From: Paenibacillus aceris
Lineage (GTDB): Bacteria > Bacillota > Bacilli > Paenibacillales > NBRC-103111
Reading direction: 5' to 3'
Length of the DNA: 64,000 nucleotides
Assembly: GCF_017874035.1 (NCBI RefSeq)
Contig: NZ_JAGGKV010000020.1
Span: 62,001 to 126,000 of the forward strand
Below, piece by piece: positions 56,917-64,000 of this stretch. The position numbers and the translations under genes were made by a program. Within the stretch, counting starts at the first letter, position 1. Every line of letters begins with the position of its first letter. The notes below the pieces were generated by a model, which saw only the letters and a list, made by a program, of their open reading frames with translations, searched no databases and had not been told where the DNA came from.

Positions 56917-58338
56917 CTACACCAAAAACATCGCCACGACCGTCGTCACCGCAAGGCCGATGAGCACAGGCTTCAGATTCCGTCTCGCCAGCTCAAACGG
57001 ACTGACGCCGCAGATGGCTGCCGCTGGAATGAGCGCCCACGGAATCAATGTGCCGCCGCCGACCCAGATGGCGGCCACTTGCCCTAGCGCGGTCAGCACC
57101 GCCGCACCGGAACCGATGGCGGTTGCGAAGAGCTGCGCAATCGAGCCCGCGAGGGAGATGCCGGAGAAGCCGGAGCCGTCGAGGCCCGTTATCGCGCCCA
57201 CGACAGTGAGCGTCACGGCGCCGACCGCGCCGTTCAGCGGAACGACGCCTGCGAGTGCGACGCCGAGGTCGTTCACGATGCCGTGCGAGCCCTCCGGCAG
57301 TACTTTACCGAACAGATCCGTAAAAGCAGCATCGCCGAGATAGAAGAAAGCGGCAATCGGGATTACGGGACCGAAAACTTTGAAACCGAAAACGAAACCT
57401 TCAATGAGGTAGGTGGTCGTTTGCTCCAGCCCTTGATTCCGATGGGCAAGCAGCGTAACCCCGATGAGGATGAACACGGCGGTTCCACCAACAAGCGCCG
57501 TCGCGTCTCCGCCCTGCAGATTGAGGACGAACATTGCAATCACATCTAAAGCGAAGAGCACAGGAATAATGAGCGCGAGCGCTTTTCTCATTTTCGGAGA
57601 TAGATTCAACTTGGCATCTTGGTCAGAGGACAATAGCGAACCCTTATCTCCGGTACCGCTCGTCACAAGGCCATCGCGCCATGTGCCATTTTTAATATCC
57701 CGCCGCATCATCCAGAAAGCGGTTACTGTTGTAACTAGCCCCATGACGATAACAAGCGGTACACTTGCCTCCATGACAGCAGTTACCGGCAATCCAGCTG
57801 CATCCGCTGTTAATTTTGGCGCTCCTTGAATAATGTAATCCCCTGAGAGCGCAATCCCGTGACCGAACAAGTTCATCGCCATAGCTGCGCCTAGCGCAGG
57901 CAATCCGACACGCACCGCCACTGGCAGCAGCACCGCCCCAATGAGCGCAACGCCGGGTGAAGGCCAGAAAAACCAGGAAGTCACCATCATGATGATCCCG
58001 ATGCCCCAGAAAGCAAGCGCCGGTGTCCGGAGAAAACGGGTCAGCGGCGCGACCATCGTTTCGTTAATACCTGTACGGATGAGCACACGGCTCATCGCCA
58101 CGATGATCGAGATAATCATAATCGTCCCCATTAACTCTTTTGTTGCATAAATAAAGCTGTTAAACACCCCGGATACTGAACCGCTTAATGTTTCCGTTGC
58201 CAGCAAGCCCAGCGCAAAAATCCCAACCACGCAAATCATCGTAGTATCTCTACGCTTAATTAAAAGGGTAAGGATAAAGCCAATAAATACTAAATACACC
58301 CAATGAATCGGCAATAATTGAATGTCCATCGGGATCAC
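56917..58338 (-). CDS. Multi-pass membrane transporter, family not recognised
   Basis: 473 residues with about eleven membrane segments. Conserved-looking features: STRONG Gly/Pro loops FFWPSPGVALIGAVLLPVAVRVG and NLFGHGIALSGDYIIQGAPKLTADAAGLP in the first half, and VALAGVVPLNGAVGAVTLTVVGAITGLDGSG in the second, giving an inverted-repeat look like the ion-transporter superfamily (GntP/NhaC/TRAP-like). A gluconate, dicarboxylate or sodium-coupled substrate is possible; I cannot choose. The GTG at 58338 has AGAGAGG four bases ahead; the ATG at 58329 is the alternative. Single-gene unit with its own terminator. Confidence 0.75.
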   Translation of the reverse strand: MIPMDIQLLPIHWVYLVFIGFILTLLIKRRDTTMICVVGIFALGLLATETLSGSVSGVFNSFIYATKELMGTIMIISIIVAMSRVLIRTGINETMVAPLTRFLRTPALAFWGIGIIMMVTSWFFWPSPGVALIGAVLLPVAVRVGLPALGAAMAMNLFGHGIALSGDYIIQGAPKLTADAAGLPVTAVMEASVPLVIVMGLVTTVTAFWMMRRDIKNGTWRDGLVTSGTGDKGSLLSSDQDAKLNLSPKMRKALALIIPVLFALDVIAMFVLNLQGGDATALVGGTAVFILIGVTLLAHRNQGLEQTTTYLIEGFVFGFKVFGPVIPIAAFFYLGDAAFTDLFGKVLPEGSHGIVNDLGVALAGVVPLNGAVGAVTLTVVGAITGLDGSGFSGISLAGSIAQLFATAIGSGAAVLTALGQVAAIWVGGGTLIPWALIPAAAICGVSPFELARRNLKPVLIGLAVTTVVAMFLV

Positions 58339-58468
58339 GCATCCTCTCTGCCCACGCAGCATTTGGGAGTTCACTTCATTGGTTGGATGAAATAGACTCT
58401 TTGGTGCTACATTGTATGCCGGGCGAAGAGTAGGCGTTCGTGCATATCGGGAGATTGCGGGCGCCGTG

Positions 58469-58477
58469 TGGTACAAT
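58469..58477 (+). promoter_or_regulatory. Extended -10 promoter of the 71-residue gene
   Basis: TGGTACAAT matches TGnTATAAT with one mismatch, 38 bp before the ATG; no clear -35. Confidence 0.45.
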
Positions 58478-58515
58478 AGAAGAACTATTTTACTCATACA
58501 AGGAGAATGCTTAAA

Positions 58516-58731
58516 ATGGCCAGGAACCAACGTTTAGTAACAGATACTGATTTTCAGGAGGCTGTGGAAAAAGGATCCGCTGTCCGAGTTTTCAAAGATG
58601 ATCACATCGTCGATTCAAATGCAGTCATTTTGCGCTTTAGCGATAAAACCGTCGTCTTGCAGTCGCGTGTCGCAGATTTGGCTTACTATGATCGGGATGA
58701 GTGCGAGTTTTTTGAGATGAAAAAAAGGTAA
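58516..58731 (+). CDS. Small hypothetical protein, 71 aa
   Basis: MARNQRLVTDTDFQEAVEKG to CEFFEMKKR. A soluble, mixed-charge small protein with predicted beta-strands (SAVRVFKDDHIV, AVILRFSDKTVVLQSRVADLAYY); it has no motif I recognise. The ATG at 58516 is ten bases from AAGGAG; the ATG at 58507 overlaps it too closely. A promoter-like element upstream and a terminator-like hairpin downstream suggest a monocistronic gene. Function unknown. Confidence 0.75.
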   Translation: MARNQRLVTDTDFQEAVEKGSAVRVFKDDHIVDSNAVILRFSDKTVVLQSRVADLAYYDRDECEFFEMKKR

Positions 58732-58748
58732 GGCTTTCTTCCGAGCTC

Positions 58749-58779
58749 AAGGCTTCCCCATCAAAGGGGGGGTGCTTTT
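58749..58779 (+). terminator. Possible terminator of the 71-residue gene
   Basis: AAGGC.TCCCC pairs with GGGG..GCTTT, followed by TTTTG; 17 bp past the stop. One mismatch and wobble pairs reduce confidence. Confidence 0.45.
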
Positions 58780-58813
58780 GCATTTAACTGGAAAATTTGA
58801 AATTCCATCTATT

Positions 58814-59887
58814 TCACTCCATCGGATAGGTCAAAAGCTGAACAAATCGAAAGCCCGCTTTCTGCAAAAAAGGAATCGCCTTGATGACGCCCTCAGCCGT
58901 GTCCTTTTCGGGATGGTTCATATGCGCTAGAACGACGGAACCGCTCTTGGCTTTTGTCAGCGCATTGTACACTTGCTCCGTGTTAAACGTAGCCCCGGCA
59001 TCGCCAAGCACGTTATAGCCAGCCAGCTGGAAGCCCAAGTCATGGGCAATGTCTGCTGCGACATCATCATAGTAGGCCGTACCTGAGCGAAAAAATAAAG
59101 GCCTCCTACCGGTCAACTTCTCGATCTCGTCGGCGTTCTCCGTCACTTCGCGAATGACTTCGCTCACGTTCTTGGTGCCCGCGATGCCATACGCAGCTCG
59201 GCCGTTTACGGATAGCGGACGGTGCTCGGTCCCGTGGTTTTCGATCTCAAACAGCGGATTCGCCGCCAGCTTCGCAAAAATGTCCGGATTCGCGGCAAGC
59301 CATCTCGCATTAACAAACAAGGTCGCCGGAATCTGCTCCTTGATCAAATAATCGACCAACTTCTCATCGTAGCCGCTGCCTTCTTTGCCGCCGCAAGCAT
59401 CAAAGGTTAGGGCAATCACCTTCTCCTTCGTTACAAGACGAGTTCGCACACCGGAGATGTTCTCGCCCCACTTTGTTGGAACGGCTGTTTTGTACCGCTC
59501 TACTAGTGACTGAGCCAGTGAGGGCAGTTTTCCAGGCGTGGGCGGGACGATTGGTGTGTCTGATGATGGTACTGGTGTTTGTATTGGTGATGTTACTGTT
59601 GGTGCGTCCTTTGGTGCGTCTGATGGTGTCGCTGATGATCTTACCGTTGATGTCACTGATGGTGTCACTGTTGTTCCGTCTGTCGGTGTCACTGTTGGTG
59701 GCACTTTCGCGGAGGGCATCGGAGTGACGATGCCTTGCGCAACCGGCTTTGCAGATACAACAGAATTGGGCGTTTCGGACACAGCCGCTTCATGCGCCCG
59801 CTGAGTCGGCCCCATCTCTCCCTTACAACCTGTAAGCGTTATCACAGCGTACAAAAGAAAGAGGAAGCCTAACTTGCGCTCCCTCAT
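58814..59887 (-). CDS. Polysaccharide deacetylase-type lipoprotein (TFDAC variant)
   Basis: 357 residues. Signal MRERKLGFLFLLYAVITLTG then the lipobox Cys; a Thr/Pro/Ser-rich linker (about 25-125) encoded by GGTGTC-type DNA repeats; then a NodB-like domain with VIALTFDACGG, ENHGTEHRPL (HxxxH), FFRSGTAYYDDVAADIAHDLG and VVLAHMNHPEKDTAEGV. The usual TFDDGP is TFDAC here, so the second Asp, a metal ligand, is Ala; this is a known sub-branch but activity is uncertain. Probably acts on cell-wall or other polymers outside the membrane. The ATG overlaps the stop of the DUF3886 gene (ATGA). Confidence 0.88.
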   Translation of the reverse strand: MRERKLGFLFLLYAVITLTGCKGEMGPTQRAHEAAVSETPNSVVSAKPVAQGIVTPMPSAKVPPTVTPTDGTTVTPSVTSTVRSSATPSDAPKDAPTVTSPIQTPVPSSDTPIVPPTPGKLPSLAQSLVERYKTAVPTKWGENISGVRTRLVTKEKVIALTFDACGGKEGSGYDEKLVDYLIKEQIPATLFVNARWLAANPDIFAKLAANPLFEIENHGTEHRPLSVNGRAAYGIAGTKNVSEVIREVTENADEIEKLTGRRPLFFRSGTAYYDDVAADIAHDLGFQLAGYNVLGDAGATFNTEQVYNALTKAKSGSVVLAHMNHPEKDTAEGVIKAIPFLQKAGFRFVQLLTYPME

Positions 59888-60144
59888 TTGTGTTTTCTCC
59901 AATCGAGCTTGCTCTTCTCGAGCAAGTGGCCGAAATCATTCTCGAGCCGCTTCTCCTCCGCCTTACGCGCAGCCTCCGCTTCAGCTCTGACAGCTTCCTT
60001 ACGCGCCTGCTCCTCTGCTTTCATCGCATCTGCTTGAGCCTTAAGCCCCGCTACGATATCAGGACGCAGCAAATCTTTGAGTGTCGCAGGTTTATCTTGC
60101 ACGCTAGGTTCAGCGGTTACGGATGACCATTTCTTTTTTGCCAT
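59884..60144 (-). CDS. DUF3886 family small protein (YqkK-like)
   Basis: 86 residues: MAKKKWSSVTAEPSVQDKPA, then a DLLRPDIVAGLKAQADAMKAEE core and a long charged Ala/Glu/Arg helix, likely coiled coil. DUF3886/YqkK proteins are small, cytosolic and uncharacterised. AGAGGTGAAC precedes the ATG. It is translationally coupled to the deacetylase lipoprotein through a 4-bp overlap, an arrangement with no obvious functional reason. Confidence 0.8.
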   Translation of the reverse strand: MAKKKWSSVTAEPSVQDKPATLKDLLRPDIVAGLKAQADAMKAEEQARKEAVRAEAEAARKAEEKRLENDFGHLLEKSKLDWRKHK

Positions 60145-60200
60145 AAAGGGTTCACCTCTGTTTCATTTCTGCATCAGCTTTACCCCTTTATTGTACACCT

Positions 60201-62036
60201 CTACTCATGCAAATGATAGGGCACCGTCGCGACGACGATATCTTTATCGGCTTGCAGTTTTGAGCGAATACGTGCGGCGGACTGGTTGTGCAGCAGGCGA
60301 TGCCACCATTTCTTCGGCATGAACTGGGGCAGGATGACCATAATCGATTGTTTTTCAGAGACATGTGTATCGACTCTTTCAATAAACTCAGCCAGCGGCT
60401 TCAAAATGGTGCGGTAACGAGATTTGAACACGACAAGGCGAACACCCGGGTCCCACTTCTCCCATTTCTCCTGCATCGCTTCTTCATCCTCATCTGAGAA
60501 GGATACATAGAAAGCAATTACGTTTGGCGATAACGACTTAGCATAGTTCAAAGACTGCGCCACTACGCGGTGAATGCCCGCTACAGGAACAATAATCACA
60601 GGTTCCTTCGTGCATACGCGTTCTTGCGTGATATCAATGCGCAGCTGTTTGGCTACATCATCATAGTGATTGCTAATTTTGGTTATTCCCCAAAGTAAAA
60701 GCGGAGTCACTACAATAACAATCCAAGCGCCTTCGCTAAATTTGGTTATACAGAAAATAATCAGGACGGCAAAGGAAACGATTCCCCCTAAGCCGTTAAT
60801 AAGGAACTTGCCGATCCAACCGGCAGGGCGCTCTCTGAACCATTTGCGGACCAAACCGCTTTGGGCAAGTGTAAAAGATAAAAAGACGCCAATCGCATAA
60901 AGAGGAATGAGTGCATCGGTTTTTCCTTTAAAAATAATGAGCAAAAGACTCGCCAAAACACCTAACGTCACAATCCCGTAATGAAACGACAGCCGGTCTC
61001 CCCGGTAGGAAAACATGCGCGGGAAGTTTTTATCCTGAGCCATAATGGAGGCCAAGATCGGAAAACCGTTGAAGCTCGTATTCGCAGCCAATACCAGAAT
61101 CAGCATGGTGCCGATTTGAGTTGCATAATACATCGTTCCGCGCCCAAACGCCTTCTCCGTAACCATCGACAAGACCGACGTATGACCATGCGGGTCAGGT
61201 GCGATCCCATAACCTAAGCTCAGCAAGGTGACGCCGCCGAAGACGATCGCTAGCAGAGTGCCGAGAGAAGCCAGTGTTTTTTTGGCATTTTTGACAGAAG
61301 GCGTACGGAAGTGAGGCACCGCATCGGAAATGGCCTCAATACCTGTCACGGCTGAGCAGCCGGAAGAAAAGGCTTTTAGAAGAACAAACAACGTCAATGA
61401 ACTTGTCATCGAGCTCGGAACGATCTCAACCGCGTGTAGGTTCATCGAACCTGTAAACATATCGAAGATCCCTTTGCATATCAGCAATAAAATACACAGG
61501 ATAAAAAAGTACGTTGGAATCGCGAACACTGTTCCCGATTCGGAGGTGCCCCGCAAATTCAGCCAAACCATCATCCAAACAAGCACTAGAGCAATGGGGA
61601 CGATATAGGGCACGGTGAAAGGAAAAGCTGAAGTTATCGCTTGCACGCCTGCCGAAATCGAAACCGCGACGGTTAACGTATAGTCAATCAGCAATGAAAC
61701 CCCAGTGAGTCTTCCCCACATCATTCCCAAATTTTCCTTCGCCACCATGTAGGCTCCGCCACCCATCGGGTAAGCTTCAATCACCTGACGATAGCTCAAA
61801 ACAAGAAGCATGATTAAAGCAATGATGGAGATTGCAATCGGCAACGAGAAGGCAAAAGCGGCAACCCCAACAGTCGCAAGCTCTAGCAAAATCTGCTCCG
61901 TACCATAGGCTACCGAAGACAAAGCATCCGATGATAGGATAGGCAGAGCCTTCCATACCTGCATTTTCTCAGATTCCAGCTCCGCCGATTTCAGCGGTTT
62001 GCCGAATACAATCTTTTTTAACGAGTCACTTGTCAT
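60201..62036 (-). CDS. kimA: KimA-type potassium transporter (APC superfamily)
   Basis: 611 residues; the ATG at 62036 follows TTGGAGGAA at eleven bases, and a TTG at 62054 overlaps that site. Twelve-segment KUP/KimA-like core: LKALPIL-type start IVFGKPLKSAELESEKMQVWKALPILSSDALSSVAYGTEQILLELA, SYRQVIEAYPMGGGAYMVAKENLG, LLIDYTLTVAVSISAGVQAITSAFPF; then a cytoplasmic USP-like tail (VIIVPVAGIHRVVAQSLNYAKSLS). B. subtilis KimA is a high-affinity K+/H+ symporter inhibited by c-di-AMP. The c-di-AMP riboswitch in its leader strongly supports this assignment over amino-acid transport. Confidence 0.9.
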   Translation of the reverse strand: MTSDSLKKIVFGKPLKSAELESEKMQVWKALPILSSDALSSVAYGTEQILLELATVGVAAFAFSLPIAISIIALIMLLVLSYRQVIEAYPMGGGAYMVAKENLGMMWGRLTGVSLLIDYTLTVAVSISAGVQAITSAFPFTVPYIVPIALVLVWMMVWLNLRGTSESGTVFAIPTYFFILCILLLICKGIFDMFTGSMNLHAVEIVPSSMTSSLTLFVLLKAFSSGCSAVTGIEAISDAVPHFRTPSVKNAKKTLASLGTLLAIVFGGVTLLSLGYGIAPDPHGHTSVLSMVTEKAFGRGTMYYATQIGTMLILVLAANTSFNGFPILASIMAQDKNFPRMFSYRGDRLSFHYGIVTLGVLASLLLIIFKGKTDALIPLYAIGVFLSFTLAQSGLVRKWFRERPAGWIGKFLINGLGGIVSFAVLIIFCITKFSEGAWIVIVVTPLLLWGITKISNHYDDVAKQLRIDITQERVCTKEPVIIVPVAGIHRVVAQSLNYAKSLSPNVIAFYVSFSDEDEEAMQEKWEKWDPGVRLVVFKSRYRTILKPLAEFIERVDTHVSEKQSIMVILPQFMPKKWWHRLLHNQSAARIRSKLQADKDIVVATVPYHLHE

Positions 62037-62093
62037 GCTGTGAAATTCCTCCAAATAACCTAGTTTTCAGCTTCATTTCCCTTTTTTAAGCGC

Positions 62094-62119
62094 AAAAAAA
62101 CACAAGGATAGACCTTGTG
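62094..62119 (-). terminator. Riboswitch expression-platform terminator
   Basis: CACAAGG and CCTTGTG around a 5-base loop, then seven T on the minus strand, between the aptamer and kimA. This is the off-state hairpin: ligand-bound RNA would end transcription here. Confidence 0.85.
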
Positions 62120-62145
62120 CTTAGCCACATGTTCTCCTTTCTCAC

Positions 62146-62285
62146 GATCGCTTACGAGGTTAGCTGACGGGTTCGGGCTGCGAGAAATCTGCCCTAAAGG
62201 AAGCCGCATGCGATTCATGCGTACCTTATTCACCCCGTTGAAACCTATGGTTCCCCCGCTTTTCTGATAAGAAAATTAAGCGAAA
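62146..62285 (-). promoter_or_regulatory. c-di-AMP riboswitch (ydaO-yuaA type) upstream of kimA
   Basis: The minus strand contains all landmark elements of the ydaO aptamer in order: CGCTTAA (P1, 62276-62282), GCGGGGGAACC, GGGGTGAAT, a variable stem GCATGAATCGCATGC, then CCCGAACCCGTCAGCTAACC and CTCGTAAGCG closing P1 (62149-62154). A terminator follows. In relatives c-di-AMP binding shuts off potassium uptake genes, matching the kimA gene 110 bp downstream. Confidence 0.93.
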
Positions 62286-62310
62286 TATTCAACTGTTAAC
62301 GTACGAGTTG

Positions 62311-62339
62311 ATACTACTCTCTTATTGGCTCATAGTAAA
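62311..62339 (-). promoter_or_regulatory. Possible promoter of the riboswitch-kimA transcript
   Basis: TTTACT (62334-62339), 17 bp, TAGTAT (62311-62316) on the minus strand. The predicted start near 62304 is just upstream of the aptamer P1 strand, as needed. Each hexamer is 4/6. Confidence 0.45.
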
Positions 62340-62373
62340 GGAGGGAAAAAACTTAAAAAAGTTTATTCCCTCC
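62340..62373 (-). terminator. Terminator-like hairpin after ndh
   Basis: GGAGGGAA and TTCCCTCC with AAACTT/AAGTTT inside: a nearly perfect 15-bp stem, 104 bp past the ndh stop and directly abutting the kimA promoter. The U-tract is short (TTTA) on the minus strand. The gap 62055-62477 is fully accounted for by this, the promoter, the riboswitch and its terminator. Confidence 0.6.
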
Positions 62374-62477
62374 CCACATTCTTTTAATAATTCGCTTACA
62401 ATGGCATAATCCTTTCAGTATCTCTGATTTTCTAGCGTATTGTCTGATTCATTGAATTTTAGGGTATTTTGACAAAA

Positions 62478-63707
62478 TTAATTTCTAACATGACGCTTCC
62501 TGATGGCTTGTTTTTGCTTAAAAATCATCTTTTTCCAGATGAGCGGGATACCTCCAATGAGAAATAAATAACGGGCGTCGATCATTTTTTTGAGGAAAGC
62601 GGCAAATTTGCCTTTCACTTTTTTGACCTTCAGGATACCGATAGCCTCTCCGCGCCCAAGCGAGGCAACCGTCCCTTTGAAATCATAGGCAAAAGATCTC
62701 AGAGGGTTCCCCCTCAGGCTATGAATCAAATTTTTCGCCGTATTATAGCCCTGCTGAACCGCAATTTGGGCATTCGCCGGGTATGGCGTACCTTCCGGAC
62801 TCATGACAATGGAACAATCCCCCGTTATAAACACATCCGGGTACTGCAAGGAACGCAAGTAGTCATCCACTTTGACCCTGCCGCGCTGGACATGGAAGCC
62901 CGCTTCCTGCAGCAAGGAATTCCCGCGGACGCCGCCCGACCAGATGACGGTTCCGGCACGAATGAATTGGCCGTCTCCCAACAAGACGCCATCAGGCTCA
63001 CACGCCTTGATTGCGGTGGATAATTTATACTGGACTCCTTTGCGGCGCATTACTTCCATGCCGTACTCCACGAGGTCGTCAGGCAGACCCGGCGGCAGTG
63101 CGGTAGGCGATGCTTCGATATTAATGATCTGAACAAGCGACGGATCAACGTCAAATGTTCGGCATAGCACAGGAATCCGGTCGGCCAATTCTCCGACAAA
63201 TTCCGTTCCTGTGAACCCCGCGCCTCCAACGATGAAGGTCAAGTATTCCTTATGCTTGGAATCCAATTTATATTTAGCGAACATGTACTGGGTATGCTGG
63301 CGGATGAACCGGACACTGTTGATGCTGTTTATGGACATGGCATGCTCACGCAGTCCCGGAATGCCGAAGGTTTCCGTCTCACTCCCAAGCCCCACCACGA
63401 GGTAATCGTAAGTGAGCACTTCATCGGTCAGAATCACCCTCTTCTCCTCAGGCAAAATCTGCCGAACCGTCGCCTTGATAAAATGAATTTTCCGCTCATC
63501 AATCAGTTCTCTAATCGCCACACGCGCGTTTTCATGATGATCGGTGCCGGCTGCCGGCATATGCAGATGCGTCGTCATGTAATGATAATCGTGTTTGTTC
63601 ACGAGTGTGACATCGGCTTCACCCGATTTGATCAGTTTTTGCAGCCTTATTGCTGTTACAATCCCGCCGTAGCCTGCACCCAGAATAACCACCTTCGGTT
63701 TACTCAT
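62478..63707 (-). CDS. ndh: Type II NADH dehydrogenase (NDH-2-like)
   Basis: 409 residues. FAD-binding GxGxxG near the N-terminus (VVILGAGYGGIVTAIRLQKL), NAD-binding motif FIVGGAGFTGTEFVGELAD at about 162, and a second FAD motif VFITGDCSIVMSPEGTPYPANAQIAVQQGYNTAKNL. A basic amphipathic C-terminus (WKKMIFKQKQAIRKRHVRN) would attach it to the membrane face. It passes electrons from NADH to menaquinone without pumping protons. TCGGAGGAGAGG precedes the ATG. The leader carries a Rex-like palindrome, in line with redox control of ndh known in B. subtilis. Confidence 0.9.
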   Translation of the reverse strand: MSKPKVVILGAGYGGIVTAIRLQKLIKSGEADVTLVNKHDYHYMTTHLHMPAAGTDHHENARVAIRELIDERKIHFIKATVRQILPEEKRVILTDEVLTYDYLVVGLGSETETFGIPGLREHAMSINSINSVRFIRQHTQYMFAKYKLDSKHKEYLTFIVGGAGFTGTEFVGELADRIPVLCRTFDVDPSLVQIINIEASPTALPPGLPDDLVEYGMEVMRRKGVQYKLSTAIKACEPDGVLLGDGQFIRAGTVIWSGGVRGNSLLQEAGFHVQRGRVKVDDYLRSLQYPDVFITGDCSIVMSPEGTPYPANAQIAVQQGYNTAKNLIHSLRGNPLRSFAYDFKGTVASLGRGEAIGILKVKKVKGKFAAFLKKMIDARYLFLIGGIPLIWKKMIFKQKQAIRKRHVRN

Positions 63708-63766
63708 CCGAATCCTCTCCTCCGATTAAATCTTTTTTTCTATGGAATCGTTGGTGAAAAAGATCG

Positions 63767-63835
63767 GCCAAACCATTCAAAGGTTGTCATGTGAAAAAAA
63801 TCACATAGTTAATCAGGAAGTACAGATGGTTTGGC
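63767..63835. promoter_or_regulatory. Rex-like palindrome nested in a larger inverted repeat before ndh
   Basis: ATGTGAAAAAAATCACAT (63789-63806) has the TGTGA-N6-TCACA form of Rex (and also Crp/Fnr) operators, 82 bp upstream of ndh. It is enclosed by a perfect 10-bp inverted repeat, GCCAAACCAT at 63767-63776 and ATGGTTTGGC at 63826-63835. Beyond 63835 to the window end (64000) I see no gene. Confidence 0.55.
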
Positions 63836-64000
63836 TCTTATTTTAGTATATGAGCGCACTCGCTAAAAATCACCGGAACATGACCTAGCAAGGCCAAAAA
63901 AGGCAGTGAGCGATAACGGAATGAAACTCCGCTCGATTAAAGCCCCTCCCCAGTCCCAGACCTCGCTTTGTCCTGTAAGCGGCGTAGACGAAAGCTGTTC

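Overview
The window looks like a chromosomal stretch of a spore-forming, low-to-moderate GC Firmicute, most likely Paenibacillus or a close relative. It has a gerA/gerB/gerC germinant-receptor operon, LplA/LplB/LplC-type sugar ABC transporters with a YesN-like AraC regulator, GlnK/GlnL two-component proteins, a c-di-AMP riboswitch in front of a KimA potassium transporter, strong AGGAGG ribosome binding sites and frequent GTG/TTG starts. I see no rRNA, tRNA, CRISPR array or complete insertion sequence. The genus assignment is inference from gene content, not from a marker gene.

Layout. 0.04-6.4 kb (minus strand): one operon for glutamine/amino-acid uptake and sensing, with ABC ATPase, binding lipoprotein, two permeases, a TSUP-family membrane protein, GlnK-like kinase and GlnL-like regulator, headed by a perfect GlnR/TnrA box. 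6.5-11.6 kb: a short repeat family, a CapA-like protein, a phosphodiesterase-like protein and a GH35 beta-galactosidase divergent from an AraC regulator. 11.6-15.3 kb: gerABC-type operon with a plausible sigma-G promoter. 15.3-25.3 kb: carbohydrate module (AraC regulator, two permeases, binding protein, DeoR regulator, DUF4091 protein, metallophosphoesterase). 25.3-28.3 kb: DMT transporter, then a TetR regulator and an MFS exporter, each preceded by the same palindrome.

28.8-53.3 kb (minus strand) holds a complete-looking extracellular contractile injection system (eCIS, Afp/PVC-like). In transcription order: AAA+ ATPase, DUF4255 tube cap, carboxypeptidase-regulatory-like protein, sheath, tube, small CxxC protein, DUF6760 protein, second tube protein, a 1596-residue repeat-rich protein, LysM protein, gpD-like hub, gpV/VgrG-like spike, gp25-like wedge, two large gpJ-like baseplate proteins, a propeller plus gpI-like tail protein, and a terminal eCIS protein. 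There is no capsid, portal, terminase, integrase, holin or lysin, so this is not a prophage. Two points stand out. The DUF6760 reading frame has no normal start codon and sits in the -1 frame of the gene before it across a GGGGG run, as in phage tail-chaperone frameshifts. The 1596-residue protein sits where myophages and PBSX-type tails carry the tape measure, and no other tape-measure candidate is present.

53.4-64 kb: a diguanylate cyclase divergent from the eCIS ATPase, an SRAP protein with a substituted catalytic Glu, DUF1284 and NUDIX genes, a membrane transporter, a small conserved-type protein, a polysaccharide-deacetylase lipoprotein, a DUF3886 protein, kimA under a c-di-AMP riboswitch, and a type II NADH dehydrogenase behind a Rex-like palindrome.

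A 20-bp element of the form GGAACTACAGTCCGCTATTT recurs in direct and inverted copies at three intergenic loci (28.6, 32.8 and 55.5 kb), two of them flanking or interrupting the eCIS locus.
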